Below, in pieces: positions 17,327 through 26,341 of a stretch of 64,000 bases of DNA. Under the pieces are notes generated by a model. It had not been told where the DNA came from, searched no databases, and saw nothing but the letters and a program-made list of their open reading frames with translations. The translations under genes and the position numbers were made by a program. The stretch's first letter is position 1. Each line of letters starts with the position of its first letter. Source of the DNA: Alkalicoccobacillus porphyridii (lineage in GTDB: Bacteria; Bacillota; Bacilli; Bacillales; Bacillaceae_D); NCBI RefSeq assembly GCF_007293315.1, contig NZ_VLXZ01000005.1, forward strand, positions 124,001-188,000, in the 5' to 3' direction.

Positions 17327-17926
17327 TTATTTCTTTCTTCTTGCCATTACCACACCTGCTACAATAAGGACAACAATTAGGATTCCACCAATAATCCAGA
17401 TTAGGGCAGAGCCTTCTTCTGTTGTTTGTTGTTCATCAGATGTTGAAGTTTCCGTTTCCTCGGAGCCAACAGACTCTTCCTCTGTGGTTTCATCATTGTT
17501 TGCATCATCTTCCTCAACAACTTCAGGCTCTTCAGTCACATCTTCTTCAGGTTCAGTTACTTCTTCTGCTTCAACCGTAAAGGTAAAATCCCCTTCGACT
17601 GGATGCGTATCAGCACTTATAATTTGGTAGGCCACCGTATACACGCCGCTTGCTAATGGTTCTGCAAGTTCTACCTCAATGTTAGGGCTGTTTACTTGTA
17701 CGTCAGCAGGCTCGATTTCTTCACCTGATTCCGTTGTAATTTGAATCGTCGCACCTTGTTCAATGCCACCATCAAATGATAGCTCAATTGTTTCTACCAC
17801 CTCTTCAACTGTATCTCCATCCGTAGGCACAGTTGATTCAATATGTGAATGCGCAAAAACTGTTTGTGGTAAACCTACTAATAATACAATGATTGCAAGA
17901 ATCATCATTTTAGGTCTTGCTAGCAT
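17327..17926 (-). CDS. CopC-domain protein with acidic linker and C-terminal membrane anchor
   Basis: I start it at ATG 17926, with GGGAG 7 bases upstream. A signal peptide (MMILAIIVLLVGLPQTVFAHSH) leaves a mature N-terminus beginning with His. A CopC/YcnJ-type beta domain follows (IESTVPTDGDTVEE to HPVEGDFTFTV) with the conserved SADTHPVEGDF. A run of about 50 Glu/Thr/Asp-rich residues and a single helix ending in RRKK follow. The fold binds copper in CopC proteins through the N-terminal His and a His in the HPVEG segment, both present. It lies 85 bases downstream of a histidine kinase gene and may respond to it (inference). Confidence 0.82.
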   Translation of the reverse strand: MLARPKMMILAIIVLLVGLPQTVFAHSHIESTVPTDGDTVEEVVETIELSFDGGIEQGATIQITTESGEEIEPADVQVNSPNIEVELAEPLASGVYTVAYQIISADTHPVEGDFTFTVEAEEVTEPEEDVTEEPEVVEEDDANNDETTEEESVGSEETETSTSDEQQTTEEGSALIWIIGGILIVVLIVAGVVMARRKK

Positions 17927-18011
17927 GTTAACACTCCCTCTTCTTCCCATTATTTCAACTCGAATTTATCTTAGTAGACAAAAGTGAAATTAGAGTGAAA
18001 TTCTTCATGCT

Positions 18012-19418
18012 TCACGAATTTAACACATCTTCAGAATAACTATTTAACGTAACAACTGCTGTCGTTCCTTCATGTTCAACTGAAATGAGATCAAAATGTC
18101 CTTCATGCTTTTGAATGATTTGCGACACAATAGATAAGCCTAGTCCAGTCCCGCCATCCTTGCGTTCGCGAGCTTTTTTCACCCTGTAAAACCGCTGCTT
18201 CACAGCAGGAAGGTCCTGTTCAGGAATGCCAATGCCCTCATCCTTTACTTCAAGATGAACATGCTTGCCTTTTCTATATAACGTAATGAAGATCTTTTTA
18301 TCTGCGGGCGTATATCGTAACGCATTATCTAATAGATTCCGAACCACCTGTTCAATTCGGTCTGCGTCTCCCATGATAATGCACTCATCGTCAAGGTCTC
18401 GTAAGATTTGAACCTGTTTTTGTTTTGCGGATAGGCTAAATTGATCAACAACATCATCAATTAACTCTGCAAAAGCAATCGGTTCATGTTGGAGCTGATA
18501 AGTGTCTGCCTCCATTTGTGCCAAATCTAACAAATCATGTACCAGTCTATCTAAGCGATTAGCTTCCTTTTGAATAATGCCTAGCCCTTTTTCTTTTGTG
18601 ACCACACCTTCTTCAATTCCTTCAGCATAGCCTTTCATATAACTTAATGGCGTTTTTAATTCGTGGGCGATATTTGCTAGAAATTCCTTTCGATTTTGGT
18701 CCACTTCATTTAAAGAAGTAGATAAGGAATTAAATGAACGCGCTAGTTGACCCAGTTCATCCGTAGTATTCGTTTGTTTGATTTGTTGACTAAAATCACC
18801 CTGCTCAATTCTTTGGGCAACAGTTTTCATTGAAATAAGGGGATTAACAACATCACGAACCATTTTGTTTCCAAGAAATAAGATGATGCTAATAAGCAGA
18901 ATAAAGCCAATGTATAGTAACCACTGAATGTCAGCAAAAGGCTCATAGATATCAGCTAAAGGTTTTGATAAAAATACAACCCCTTCTAAATTTCCACCTT
19001 CAAATAACGGAATAGCTACACCTAAAATCTCTTGATCAAATCTCGGGTGAGCACGTCTCATTACAACCGTTTCTCCAGCTAGTAGCTGTTGCCGCTCTTC
19101 GAAATTGATTAAGTTATACTGGGACGTTGGATCGAGTACTTCACCACTTGCCAAAAGCATTGGATTATCTGTAAATTCGACTTCAGCATCCGTGCTTTCG
19201 TTAGCCCACTTTAAGCGTTCTTGGAAGAATTCATCACTCTCCTCTTCCCCATATACCTCAACTAACTGCTCCCCTTGAAGCATTAATGATTCAATTTGTT
19301 TATCAATATATAATCGATCATATAAAAAAGAAATAAGTAGAATTCCTGTTATAACAACCGTTACGAGCACACTAATGATCGTAAGCCATACCTTATGTTT
19401 TATCGACCAATGCTTCAT
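18012..19418 (-). CDS. Membrane sensor histidine kinase
   Basis: The 468-residue kinase has helices at about residues 13-33 and 167-187 flanking an extracytoplasmic domain of about 130 residues. A HAMP domain follows, then HisKA with FLANIAHELKTPLSYMKGYAEG (phospho-acceptor His), then an HATPase with N-box NLLDNALRYTP, G1 VKDEGIGIP and G2 GGTGLGLSIV. Its start overlaps the response regulator stop (ATGA). The operon order is propeller lipoprotein, regulator, kinase. The signal is unknown; the propeller lipoprotein may be a partner on the outer face. Confidence 0.93.
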   Translation of the reverse strand: MKHWSIKHKVWLTIISVLVTVVITGILLISFLYDRLYIDKQIESLMLQGEQLVEVYGEEESDEFFQERLKWANESTDAEVEFTDNPMLLASGEVLDPTSQYNLINFEERQQLLAGETVVMRRAHPRFDQEILGVAIPLFEGGNLEGVVFLSKPLADIYEPFADIQWLLYIGFILLISIILFLGNKMVRDVVNPLISMKTVAQRIEQGDFSQQIKQTNTTDELGQLARSFNSLSTSLNEVDQNRKEFLANIAHELKTPLSYMKGYAEGIEEGVVTKEKGLGIIQKEANRLDRLVHDLLDLAQMEADTYQLQHEPIAFAELIDDVVDQFSLSAKQKQVQILRDLDDECIIMGDADRIEQVVRNLLDNALRYTPADKKIFITLYRKGKHVHLEVKDEGIGIPEQDLPAVKQRFYRVKKARERKDGGTGLGLSIVSQIIQKHEGHFDLISVEHEGTTAVVTLNSYSEDVLNS

Positions 19419-20098
19419 ACTGAATCCTCAAATTTATAGCCTACTCCCCAGACAGTTTGTACAAAACGACCTGCGGATGTAAGCTTTAATCGAAGGGTTT
19501 TAATATGCGTATCTACAGTACGATGTGTTTTATTATGGTCAGGGTTCCAAAGTCTCACTAATAAATGATCTCTAGTAAAAACCTGACCTTTAGATTCATA
19601 CAAAAAAACAAGTAAATCATATTCTTTACGTGTTAAATTAACGAGTTCGTCTTTCACAAATACTTTTCTGGCATCTAGAACAATCGCTAATTCCTCAACC
19701 TCAACTCTGTGTAAATCAGCTTGTCCACCTTTCATTCTTCTAAGAACTGCTTCTACTCGAGCCATTAGCTCTCTTGGACTAAAAGGTTTAACGACATAAT
19801 CATCTGCACCCAATTTCAAGCCGCGAATGCGGTCCTCTTCACTGCTTTTAGCAGTAAGCATGACTACAGGAATTTGTGATGTTTCACGAATTCGTTTACA
19901 TAATTCAAACCCATCAATGCCCTCCATCATAATGTCGAGTATCACTAGATCTATGGGTTCACTTGCCAATAAGTCCGTTGCCTCGTATCCATCTGAGGCA
20001 GTCAGAACATGATATCCTTCTTTATCAAGAAATGTACCAACTAGTTGGAGCAATTCCTTTTCATCATCTACAACAAGGATGTTTGTTGTTGAATTCAT
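19415..20098 (-). CDS. OmpR/PhoB family response regulator
   Basis: The 227-residue protein has a receiver domain with the acidic pair DD11-12, phospho-acceptor Asp55 (VILDIMMEG), Thr in LTAK and Lys in VVKPFSP. A winged-helix output domain follows, with LTRKEYDLLVFLYESKGQVFTRDHLL and HRTVDTHIKTLRLKL. It overlaps both neighbours by ATGA, so the three genes are translationally coupled. It is the cognate partner of the downstream kinase. Confidence 0.95.
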   Translation of the reverse strand: MNSTTNILVVDDEKELLQLVGTFLDKEGYHVLTASDGYEATDLLASEPIDLVILDIMMEGIDGFELCKRIRETSQIPVVMLTAKSSEEDRIRGLKLGADDYVVKPFSPRELMARVEAVLRRMKGGQADLHRVEVEELAIVLDARKVFVKDELVNLTRKEYDLLVFLYESKGQVFTRDHLLVRLWNPDHNKTHRTVDTHIKTLRLKLTSAGRFVQTVWGVGYKFEDSV

Positions 20099-21072
20099 GA
20101 ATTCACCTCCGACAGTATTAAATAAGGACCTGGCGCAACAGGAATCGTTTTAATTAAACTGAGATCCGATTGATTAAGAATTGAAATCGTATCGCTATCT
20201 AAGTTTGTTACATAGAGCTTATCGTCTGTTGCATAAATATCATTTGGATTTTGCCCAACCTCTGTTTGATGATCAATTTCACCGGTATCAGCATCTATTT
20301 TATAAACGGTATGATCACCGTGGCAAAGAACAAATAAATCTCTTTCATGATCTCCTATCTCAATCGCAATTGGCATGAGGCCAACCTCTATTTCCTTTTG
20401 CACTCCTCCCAATTGAGGATCAAAGGCATATACAGTCCGGTTCAGCTCCGTATTAGAGCCATGTCCCCCGACCCAGACCACATCCTCATCTACATAGATA
20501 CCAGCGGGAGTATCATTAATTGAGAAGGTTTGAACAACTTGGTTTGAATTAGTATCAAATTGTATCATTTCATTTTTTTCAGATAAGACGATATATAGAT
20601 CCCCGTTTTGACTAATTGAGAGCTCATTTGGCGCTGCTCCCATATCAACAGAAGCTAGCTTATCCTTCGAGTTCGCATCAATGACGTGAACTCGATGATT
20701 TTGTGTATCGGCCACAAAAAGCCTTTCAGATGCCTCGTCAAAAACAATGCTGCTCATTCCAAATCCAAGATCCATAAAAGGACGAGTGACCTGCTCGTCT
20801 AAATCAATTTCAATTAACTGCTCTTCATTTGGATTGATTCCTACTACCTTATTTTCTGAGATGAATGCCATATCCGTTAAGGTAAAAGGAATAGACGTTG
20901 ATGCTATGTCCTCATCCGTCTGAGGATTTATAAAAGAAAGGGAAGACTCCTTTGCATGAGAGACTAGTAATAGCTCATCTGATGTTTCAGGTACCTCAAT
21001 CGACTGATCCTGACAACCGCTCATCAGGAACCAGCCTAGCATTACAAAAGGAAACAGCCTCGCGTATTTCAT
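20095..21072 (-). CDS. YncE-like beta-propeller lipoprotein
   Basis: The 325-residue protein has a lipoprotein signal with lipobox LMSGC at about residue 20. It then has roughly seven repeats of about 40 residues with the pattern VxxIDxxxxxxxxxIxVGxxPxxIxxxxD (for example DADTGEIDHQTEVGQNPNDIYATDDKLYVTN). This is a YncE/SMP-30-like beta-propeller anchored outside the membrane. GGAGG precedes the ATG. It is the first gene of the two-component operon, which suggests a sensory or ligand-presenting role (inference). An extended -10 TGGTATACT lies upstream, between the gene and the tandem repeat array. Confidence 0.85.
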   Translation of the reverse strand: MKYARLFPFVMLGWFLMSGCQDQSIEVPETSDELLLVSHAKESSLSFINPQTDEDIASTSIPFTLTDMAFISENKVVGINPNEEQLIEIDLDEQVTRPFMDLGFGMSSIVFDEASERLFVADTQNHRVHVIDANSKDKLASVDMGAAPNELSISQNGDLYIVLSEKNEMIQFDTNSNQVVQTFSINDTPAGIYVDEDVVWVGGHGSNTELNRTVYAFDPQLGGVQKEIEVGLMPIAIEIGDHERDLFVLCHGDHTVYKIDADTGEIDHQTEVGQNPNDIYATDDKLYVTNLDSDTISILNQSDLSLIKTIPVAPGPYLILSEVNS

Positions 21073-21192
21073 CTTGAACCTCCAGCTTCTAAAAACTCTA
21101 CAAATAGTATACCAAATCGTTATAGCACCTATTTGTGAAGTTCAGGTGAACAGTCTTCAGAAGGATTGTTTGGAGTCAGAGAGATGCATGTC

Positions 21193-21495
21193 TATGTCTT
21201 CGATTTCTTATAGATGTATTTTCTGCTGCTTGCGATGTGTCCAGCTTCCTTCCGATGTATTCCTTCCTCCTCGCGATGTATCCAGCTTCTTTCCGATGTA
21301 TTCCTTTCTCCTCGCGATGTATCCAGCTTCTTTCCGATGTATTCCTTCCTCCTCGCGATGTATCCAGCTTCTTTCCGATGTATTCCTTCCTCCTCGCGAT
21401 GTATCTAGCTTCCTTCCGATGTATTTTCTACTCCTCGCGATGTATCCAGCTTCTTCCCGATGTATTCCTTCCTCCTCGCGATGTATCCAGCTTTT
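21193..21495. repeat. 41-bp tandem repeat array with phased GATGTAT boxes
   Basis: Seven head-to-tail units of exactly 41 bases, the first degenerate, fill most of the gap between the propeller lipoprotein gene and asnB. Each unit holds two GATGTAT boxes, one preceded by TTCC and one by CGC. Box starts fall at 21213, 234, 254, 275, 295, 316, 336, 357, 377, 398, 418, 439, 459 and 480, alternating 21 and 20 bases. The unit has no stop codon in several frames, so spurious ORFs cross it on both strands. The rest of the 530-base gap holds the asnB terminator and no gene. Confidence 0.95.
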
Positions 21496-21545
21496 TGCCA
21501 ATCGTTTAGTAATCGTTCCAATATTCTTAGCTTTATGTTTTAATG

Positions 21546-21574
21546 CAAAAAAAACAGACAGGAGATACCTGTCT
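21546..21574 (-). terminator. Terminator of asparagine synthetase gene
   Basis: On the minus strand, AGACAGG-TATCT-CCTGTCT is followed by GTTTTTTTT, about 30 bases beyond the stop at 21603. Confidence 0.9.
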
Positions 21575-21602
21575 CTTATTCAAACAATATTTTTTTCTTC
21601 AC

Positions 21603-23453
21603 CTATTTATCTTCAATTTTAATCTGATAATGCTTTAACCAATGATCCATCTGTACAAAATGGGCCAACAACTGAGGTCCCGCCATCAATTGTCCAAAAT
21701 ATGGTTTGCCCGTGTCAAATCCACCAGTCTCGTTAATTTCTTTAAGCTTTTTCTTATCAACAAACTCAAAGAGTGGGGCGTCTTTTTGTTCAAGAACCTT
21801 ATCCATCATGAGGCTAACAGTCTTGGCATATTTCGGGTGGTGCGTTTTGGGATACGGGCTTTTCTTGCGATAAAGCACATCATTGGGCAGTACGCCTTCC
21901 AGTGCTTTTCTTAAGATGCCTTTTTCCTTATCTCCATAACTCTTCATCTCCCATGGGATGTTCCAAACATATTCAACGAGTCGATGATCGGAAAATGGCA
22001 CGCGTACTTCGAGACTTGCTCCCATGCTCATTCGGTCTTTACGATCTAATAAATTCGTCATAAACCAAATGATGTTTAGGTATGAAATCTCACGTCTCCT
22101 TGCCTCTTCTTTTGTATCACCTTCAAATTTTGGGGTTTCGTTAATTGTCTTTTTGTATTGACTGTATACATACTCTTTTAGATTGAGCTTGCTTCTCCAA
22201 GAGTCTGTTAACAGATCCTCACGTTCGTTGATGGACCGCATCCACGGGAACCCATCGATATTCATAATTTCAGGATTGTGGAACCATGGGTAGCCTCCAA
22301 ATATTTCGTCAGCGCATTCTCCGGAAAGTCCCACGGTTACGTCCTCTTTGATTTCCTTACAGAACCATAATAGCGAAGAGTCTACGTCGGCCATACCTGG
22401 AAGGTCACGAACATTTACGGCTTCAATTAATTGCTCAGCTAATGTATCTATAGAAATGATGGCGTTTCGGTGATTGGTATTGAGTTCTTCTGATATTTTT
22501 TTGATCCAAGGGGCATCTGAGTTTGGTTGAAAAGCACTCGACTTAAAATATTTATCATTTTCATCATAATCAATAGAATAGCTTCGAATCGGCTGCTTCC
22601 CTTTTTCACGATAGATCTCAGCAGCAATAGCTGTTAATGCACTTGAATCAAGGCCACCAGACAAAAACATTCCCACAGGTACATCCGCAAATAATTGTCG
22701 ATCAACAATATCATATAAGAGCTCACGGATATGCTCCGCTGTTTCCTCAGCGTCCTCCGTATGTTCTTTACTTTTTAGTGACCAATATCGACTTATTTGT
22801 GCTCCATTCCGATCATAACTAAGCATATGACCTGGTCGGAGCTCGCTGATTTGCTTGAATATGCCGTGGCCAGGTGTTCGTGATGGAGCAAGCCCCATAA
22901 TGTCTGCTATCCCCTCTCGATCAACCACCGCTTCAATTTTAGGATTAGCAAGTAAGGCTTTCAGCTCGGAACCAAATACCAAAGCTCCATTTAAAACAGC
23001 ATAGAAAAGCGGTTTTACGCCGAGTCGGTCTCTTGCCATAAATAAACTCTGGTCCTGCTCATTCCATATAGCAAAGGCAAAGATGCCATTAAAGTGTTCA
23101 AGGCATCCGCTTCCCCACTCAATATATGATTTTAATAGCACTTCCGTATCGGAATGGCTTGAAAAAGTATGCCCACGTTTTAACAATTCTTTTCGTATAT
23201 CTTCTGTATTATAAAGCTCTCCATTGTATACAAGCGTATACTCTTTATGATTGACGGCTCTTGTCATAGGTTGAATACCGCCTTCTAGATCAACCACCGC
23301 TAATCTGGCATGACCCAAACCTGCGTGTGTAGAAGTCCAAGTTCGTAAATCGTCTGGACCCCTTTTATTTAATGTGTTAGCCATTTTATGAATAGCAGCT
23401 TTTTCACTACGCATATCCTTTCGCCAATCAATCCACCCTGTAATGCCGCACAT
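21603..23453 (-). CDS. asnB: Glutamine-hydrolysing asparagine synthetase
   Basis: The 616-residue enzyme begins at ATG 23453, which places the nucleophile Cys at position 2 (MCGITGW); the 17 residues upstream in the open frame cannot be translated in a working enzyme. The glutaminase domain occupies about residues 2-200 (RGPDD, YNGELYN). The synthetase domain follows with the PP-loop FLSGGLDSSALTA, GECADEIFGGYPW and a C-terminal LEVRVPF. It makes Asn from Asp, Gln and ATP. Length is nearer to the B. subtilis sporulation paralogue AsnO than to AsnB; I cannot separate them. It is monocistronic, with its own terminator. Confidence 0.9.
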   Translation of the reverse strand: MCGITGWIDWRKDMRSEKAAIHKMANTLNKRGPDDLRTWTSTHAGLGHARLAVVDLEGGIQPMTRAVNHKEYTLVYNGELYNTEDIRKELLKRGHTFSSHSDTEVLLKSYIEWGSGCLEHFNGIFAFAIWNEQDQSLFMARDRLGVKPLFYAVLNGALVFGSELKALLANPKIEAVVDREGIADIMGLAPSRTPGHGIFKQISELRPGHMLSYDRNGAQISRYWSLKSKEHTEDAEETAEHIRELLYDIVDRQLFADVPVGMFLSGGLDSSALTAIAAEIYREKGKQPIRSYSIDYDENDKYFKSSAFQPNSDAPWIKKISEELNTNHRNAIISIDTLAEQLIEAVNVRDLPGMADVDSSLLWFCKEIKEDVTVGLSGECADEIFGGYPWFHNPEIMNIDGFPWMRSINEREDLLTDSWRSKLNLKEYVYSQYKKTINETPKFEGDTKEEARRREISYLNIIWFMTNLLDRKDRMSMGASLEVRVPFSDHRLVEYVWNIPWEMKSYGDKEKGILRKALEGVLPNDVLYRKKSPYPKTHHPKYAKTVSLMMDKVLEQKDAPLFEFVDKKKLKEINETGGFDTGKPYFGQLMAGPQLLAHFVQMDHWLKHYQIKIEDK

Positions 23454-23662
23454 CCATAACCAGCCCCTTTTGGGTTCTTTGTTTACCTTGCGCTTCCCGA
23501 ACATCCAATCACATAACCTATGCTATTCACTGCCACTATCAATAGTGCCTTTGAATTTATGGGTTATATAGAGAAACAGCGGAACATATAATAAACAATT
23601 AAATGCCTATACTAATACACGTCATCGCGCTCCAGTAATCAGAATGTTCAAATAAAATGGTC

Positions 23663-23691
23663 TTGACTTCTTATTTCACTCCCCTTATACT
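23663..23691 (+). promoter_or_regulatory. Promoter of the proBA T-box transcript
   Basis: TTGACT at 23663-23668 and TATACT at 23686-23691 are separated by 17 bases, a good sigma-A promoter. The start would be near 23698, immediately before the T-box leader. Confidence 0.75.
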
Positions 23692-23697
23692 TGACAC

Positions 23698-23937
23698 ATT
23701 ATATGACAGTGCATTGAGAAGGATTAGTACTCTGAAGAAATGTGAACAGAGAGTGGGTTCATCGGCTGAAAGACCCGCCACCAATTTATTCAGATGAACC
23801 TGCCTTTGAGCTTCCAATTACTTGGACGTCCCTCTTGCGTTATAAGAGCTAAAGCGGACATGATTCTTCATGTCAATCAAGGTGGTACCGCGGATAACTC
23901 TTCCGTCCTTATATAGGATGGAGGAGTTTTTTTATTT
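23698..23937 (+). promoter_or_regulatory. T-box leader (proline specifier) of proBA
   Basis: The leader contains the AGTA element near 23726 and Stem I distal loop pieces (GGGTTCATCGGC, GACCCGCCACC). The specifier region GATGAACCTGCC has the proline codon CCT at 23799-23801. The canonical T-box AAGGTGGTACCGCGG begins at 23879. A terminator follows: ACTCTTCCGTCC pairs with GGATGGAGGAGT, then a T-run (23896-23937). Uncharged tRNA-Pro should pair with CCU and with the T-box, giving antitermination. Control of proBA by a proline T-box is known in B. subtilis; the specifier here fits. Confidence 0.92.
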
Positions 23938-23958
23938 TTTTACGAAAGAGGTGTTAGG

Positions 23959-25089
23959 ATGGGTCGGCAGCGTATTGTTGTAAAGATTGGCAGTAGCTCA
24001 TTAACAAAAACAAATGGTTCTTTAAGTTTAGAGAAGCTTACCGAGCATGTTGGAGCTCTTGCTGCGCTTAAAAATCAGGGACATGAGGTCATTTTAATTT
24101 CTTCGGGAGCTGTTGCGGCTGGCTTCCCTTCTCTTGGCTACCCAAGTCGACCCGTCACCTTATCGGGCAAACAGGCAGCTGCAGCAGTTGGGCAAGGATT
24201 ATTGATGCAAGGCTATATGGAACAGTTTGCTCCATATCACATCACTCCAGCTCAATTATTACTGACTAAGGAAGACTTTTCGCACCATACTCGGTTCAGA
24301 AATGCCAATCGTACGATTACTGAATTATTGAAACGAGGCTGCATTCCTATCATTAATGAGAATGATTCGATTAGTGTCGATGAACTAACCTTTGGTGATA
24401 ATGACATGCTCTCAGCGTTAGTTTCGGGATTTGTCCATGCGAATATGCTGATCATCCTAACAGATGTGAATGGGATTTATTCAGAGAACCCTCATAAAAA
24501 TCCCAACGCCATTCGTTACTCTCATCTTCCGGAAATTACAAAAGAGCTTTTGCAGCTTCCTGCTGAATCAGGTACGGCACTCGGAACAGGTGGTATGAAG
24601 TCTAAAATTAATGCAGCTCAAACTGCCCTTTCATTAGGTGTTAACACGTTTATAGGTCATGGATTAGGTCATGATAAACTTATTTCCATTCTTAAAGGTG
24701 AAGGCGATGGGACTTACCTAGGATCTTTTTCACCTAAGTCGGTTATGCCTGCTTCAAAGCAATGGATTTCTCTTCACTCTTCTACGTCCGGATCCATTGT
24801 CATTGATGAAGGTGCAGAGAAGGCGTTACTTTATAAAGGAAAAAGCTTATTACCAGCTGGAATTGTAGCTGTTAATGGAACCTTCCTACCCTTTGAGGTT
24901 ATACAAGTGAAAAATCAGCAGGGACATTTATTAGGGAAAGGTCGAACCAATCTTTCCTCAAATCAAATTGACTTAGCAAAAGGTTTAGATAGCTCGAGTG
25001 CACGGGATATCACAAACCAGAAACGAGATGAAGTCATACACAGAGATCAGTGGGTAGCCAATCGAGAGGAGCAAACAAGCGATGAGTGA
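23959..25089 (+). CDS. proB: Glutamate 5-kinase
   Basis: The 376-residue enzyme catalyses the first step of proline synthesis. The amino-acid kinase domain starts RIVVKIGSSSLT and includes ISSGAVAAG, INENDSI..DELTFGDNDMLSALV and GTGGMKSKINAA. A C-terminal PUA domain lies at about residues 275-355. AAAGAGGTG lies upstream of the ATG, and the T-box leader precedes it. It overlaps proA by 8 bases. In this pathway ProB is the usual point of proline feedback. Confidence 0.95.
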   Translation: MGRQRIVVKIGSSSLTKTNGSLSLEKLTEHVGALAALKNQGHEVILISSGAVAAGFPSLGYPSRPVTLSGKQAAAAVGQGLLMQGYMEQFAPYHITPAQLLLTKEDFSHHTRFRNANRTITELLKRGCIPIINENDSISVDELTFGDNDMLSALVSGFVHANMLIILTDVNGIYSENPHKNPNAIRYSHLPEITKELLQLPAESGTALGTGGMKSKINAAQTALSLGVNTFIGHGLGHDKLISILKGEGDGTYLGSFSPKSVMPASKQWISLHSSTSGSIVIDEGAEKALLYKGKSLLPAGIVAVNGTFLPFEVIQVKNQQGHLLGKGRTNLSSNQIDLAKGLDSSSARDITNQKRDEVIHRDQWVANREEQTSDE

Positions 25090-26329
25090 AATAAAGGATA
25101 AAGCAATACAAGCTAAGGCGATCACCTACTCGCTAGCATCTATGTCAACGGAGCAAAAAAATCAAGCGTTAGAAGCGATGGCCTTGGAGCTTGAACAAGA
25201 TACGGATCAAATTCTGGCAGCTAATGCACAGGACCTATTACATGGCCGTGAAAATGGTTTAACAGATTCTCTTTTAGACAGACTGACGCTAACATCCGAA
25301 CGAATTCAAGATATGGCTTTAGGTTTGAGGCAGATAGTTGAACTCGACGACCCTATCGGCGAAGTGATGGAAAAATTCGACCGACCAAATGGATTAAAGA
25401 TTGAGAAACAGCGTGTTCCACTTGGAGTGATTGGCATCATCTATGAGGCCCGTCCTAACGTGACCGTTGATGCAGCCGGGCTTTGTTTAAAAACAGGAAA
25501 TGCCTCGTTGCTTAGAGGAAGCAGCACTGCCATTCATTCAAACAAAGCCATTGTCCAAACCTTGCAAAAAGCTTTAGAAGGGATTGGGTACGTTAAGGAA
25601 GCCGTACAGTTGATAGAAGACACAAGTCGTGAAGCAGCAAGTGAACTATTTACGTTAAACGACTACGTAGATGTACTAATCCCTCGTGGGGGTGCTTCAT
25701 TAATAAAAACAGTTGTTGCCTCGTCAACCATTCCAGTCCTTGAAACCGGCGTTGGCAATTGCCATATTTTTATTGATGAATCGGCAAAGGCTGAAATGGC
25801 AACTAATATAGTTGTTAATGCTAAAACCCAGCGCCCCTCAGTGTGCAATGCTTGTGAGACCGTTTTAATACATCGAAATTGGGCAAAGCAGCATCTTCCG
25901 AACCTACTTGATCAACTTCACCAGCATCATGTCTCTATTGTAGGGGATGAAGAACTAAGGGAGTGGGATGCTTCAAGCGAAATCGCTGAGCATAAAGATT
26001 GGGCAGAGGAATATCTTGATTTAAAGCTTGCCATCAGGTTGGTTAATTCAACAGAAGATGCACTTGCTCATATCAGGAAATATGGCACGCATCATTCTGA
26101 AGCCATCATCAGTGAGTCGGATGAACATGTTGTGGCATTTTTAAATGGTGTCGACGCTGCCGCTGTTTATCATAATGCATCCACTCGTTTTACAGATGGT
26201 TTTGAATTTGGATTTGGTGCAGAGATTGGGATTAGCACGCAAAAGCTTCATGCTCGTGGGCCAATGGGACTCGAGGCCCTCACATCGACTAAATATAAAA
26301 TTTATGGCGAAGGTCAAATTAAATCGTAA
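25082..26329 (+). CDS. proA: Gamma-glutamyl phosphate reductase
   Basis: The 415-residue member of the aldehyde dehydrogenase superfamily reduces glutamyl 5-phosphate with NADPH. IGIIYEARPNVTVDAAGLCLKTGN is the family signature and AKTQRPSVCNACETVLIH carries the catalytic Cys. DGFEFGFGAEIGISTQKLHARGPMGLEALT is near the end. Overlap with proB implies coupling and possible channelling of the labile intermediate. Confidence 0.96.
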   Translation: MSEIKDKAIQAKAITYSLASMSTEQKNQALEAMALELEQDTDQILAANAQDLLHGRENGLTDSLLDRLTLTSERIQDMALGLRQIVELDDPIGEVMEKFDRPNGLKIEKQRVPLGVIGIIYEARPNVTVDAAGLCLKTGNASLLRGSSTAIHSNKAIVQTLQKALEGIGYVKEAVQLIEDTSREAASELFTLNDYVDVLIPRGGASLIKTVVASSTIPVLETGVGNCHIFIDESAKAEMATNIVVNAKTQRPSVCNACETVLIHRNWAKQHLPNLLDQLHQHHVSIVGDEELREWDASSEIAEHKDWAEEYLDLKLAIRLVNSTEDALAHIRKYGTHHSEAIISESDEHVVAFLNGVDAAAVYHNASTRFTDGFEFGFGAEIGISTQKLHARGPMGLEALTSTKYKIYGEGQIKS

Positions 26330-26341
26330 GGAATGAGTCTC

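Noticed and set aside
21193-21495. The repeat array could be read as a CRISPR array.
   Set aside because: Units are contiguous and nearly identical over all 41 bases; there are no variable spacers, and no cas genes lie nearby.
21074-21622. Long overlapping ORFs on both strands across the tandem repeat.
   Set aside because: The 41-bp unit has few stops, so frames stay open by chance; the products are periodic Ser/Pro or Arg/Glu strings without ribosome sites.
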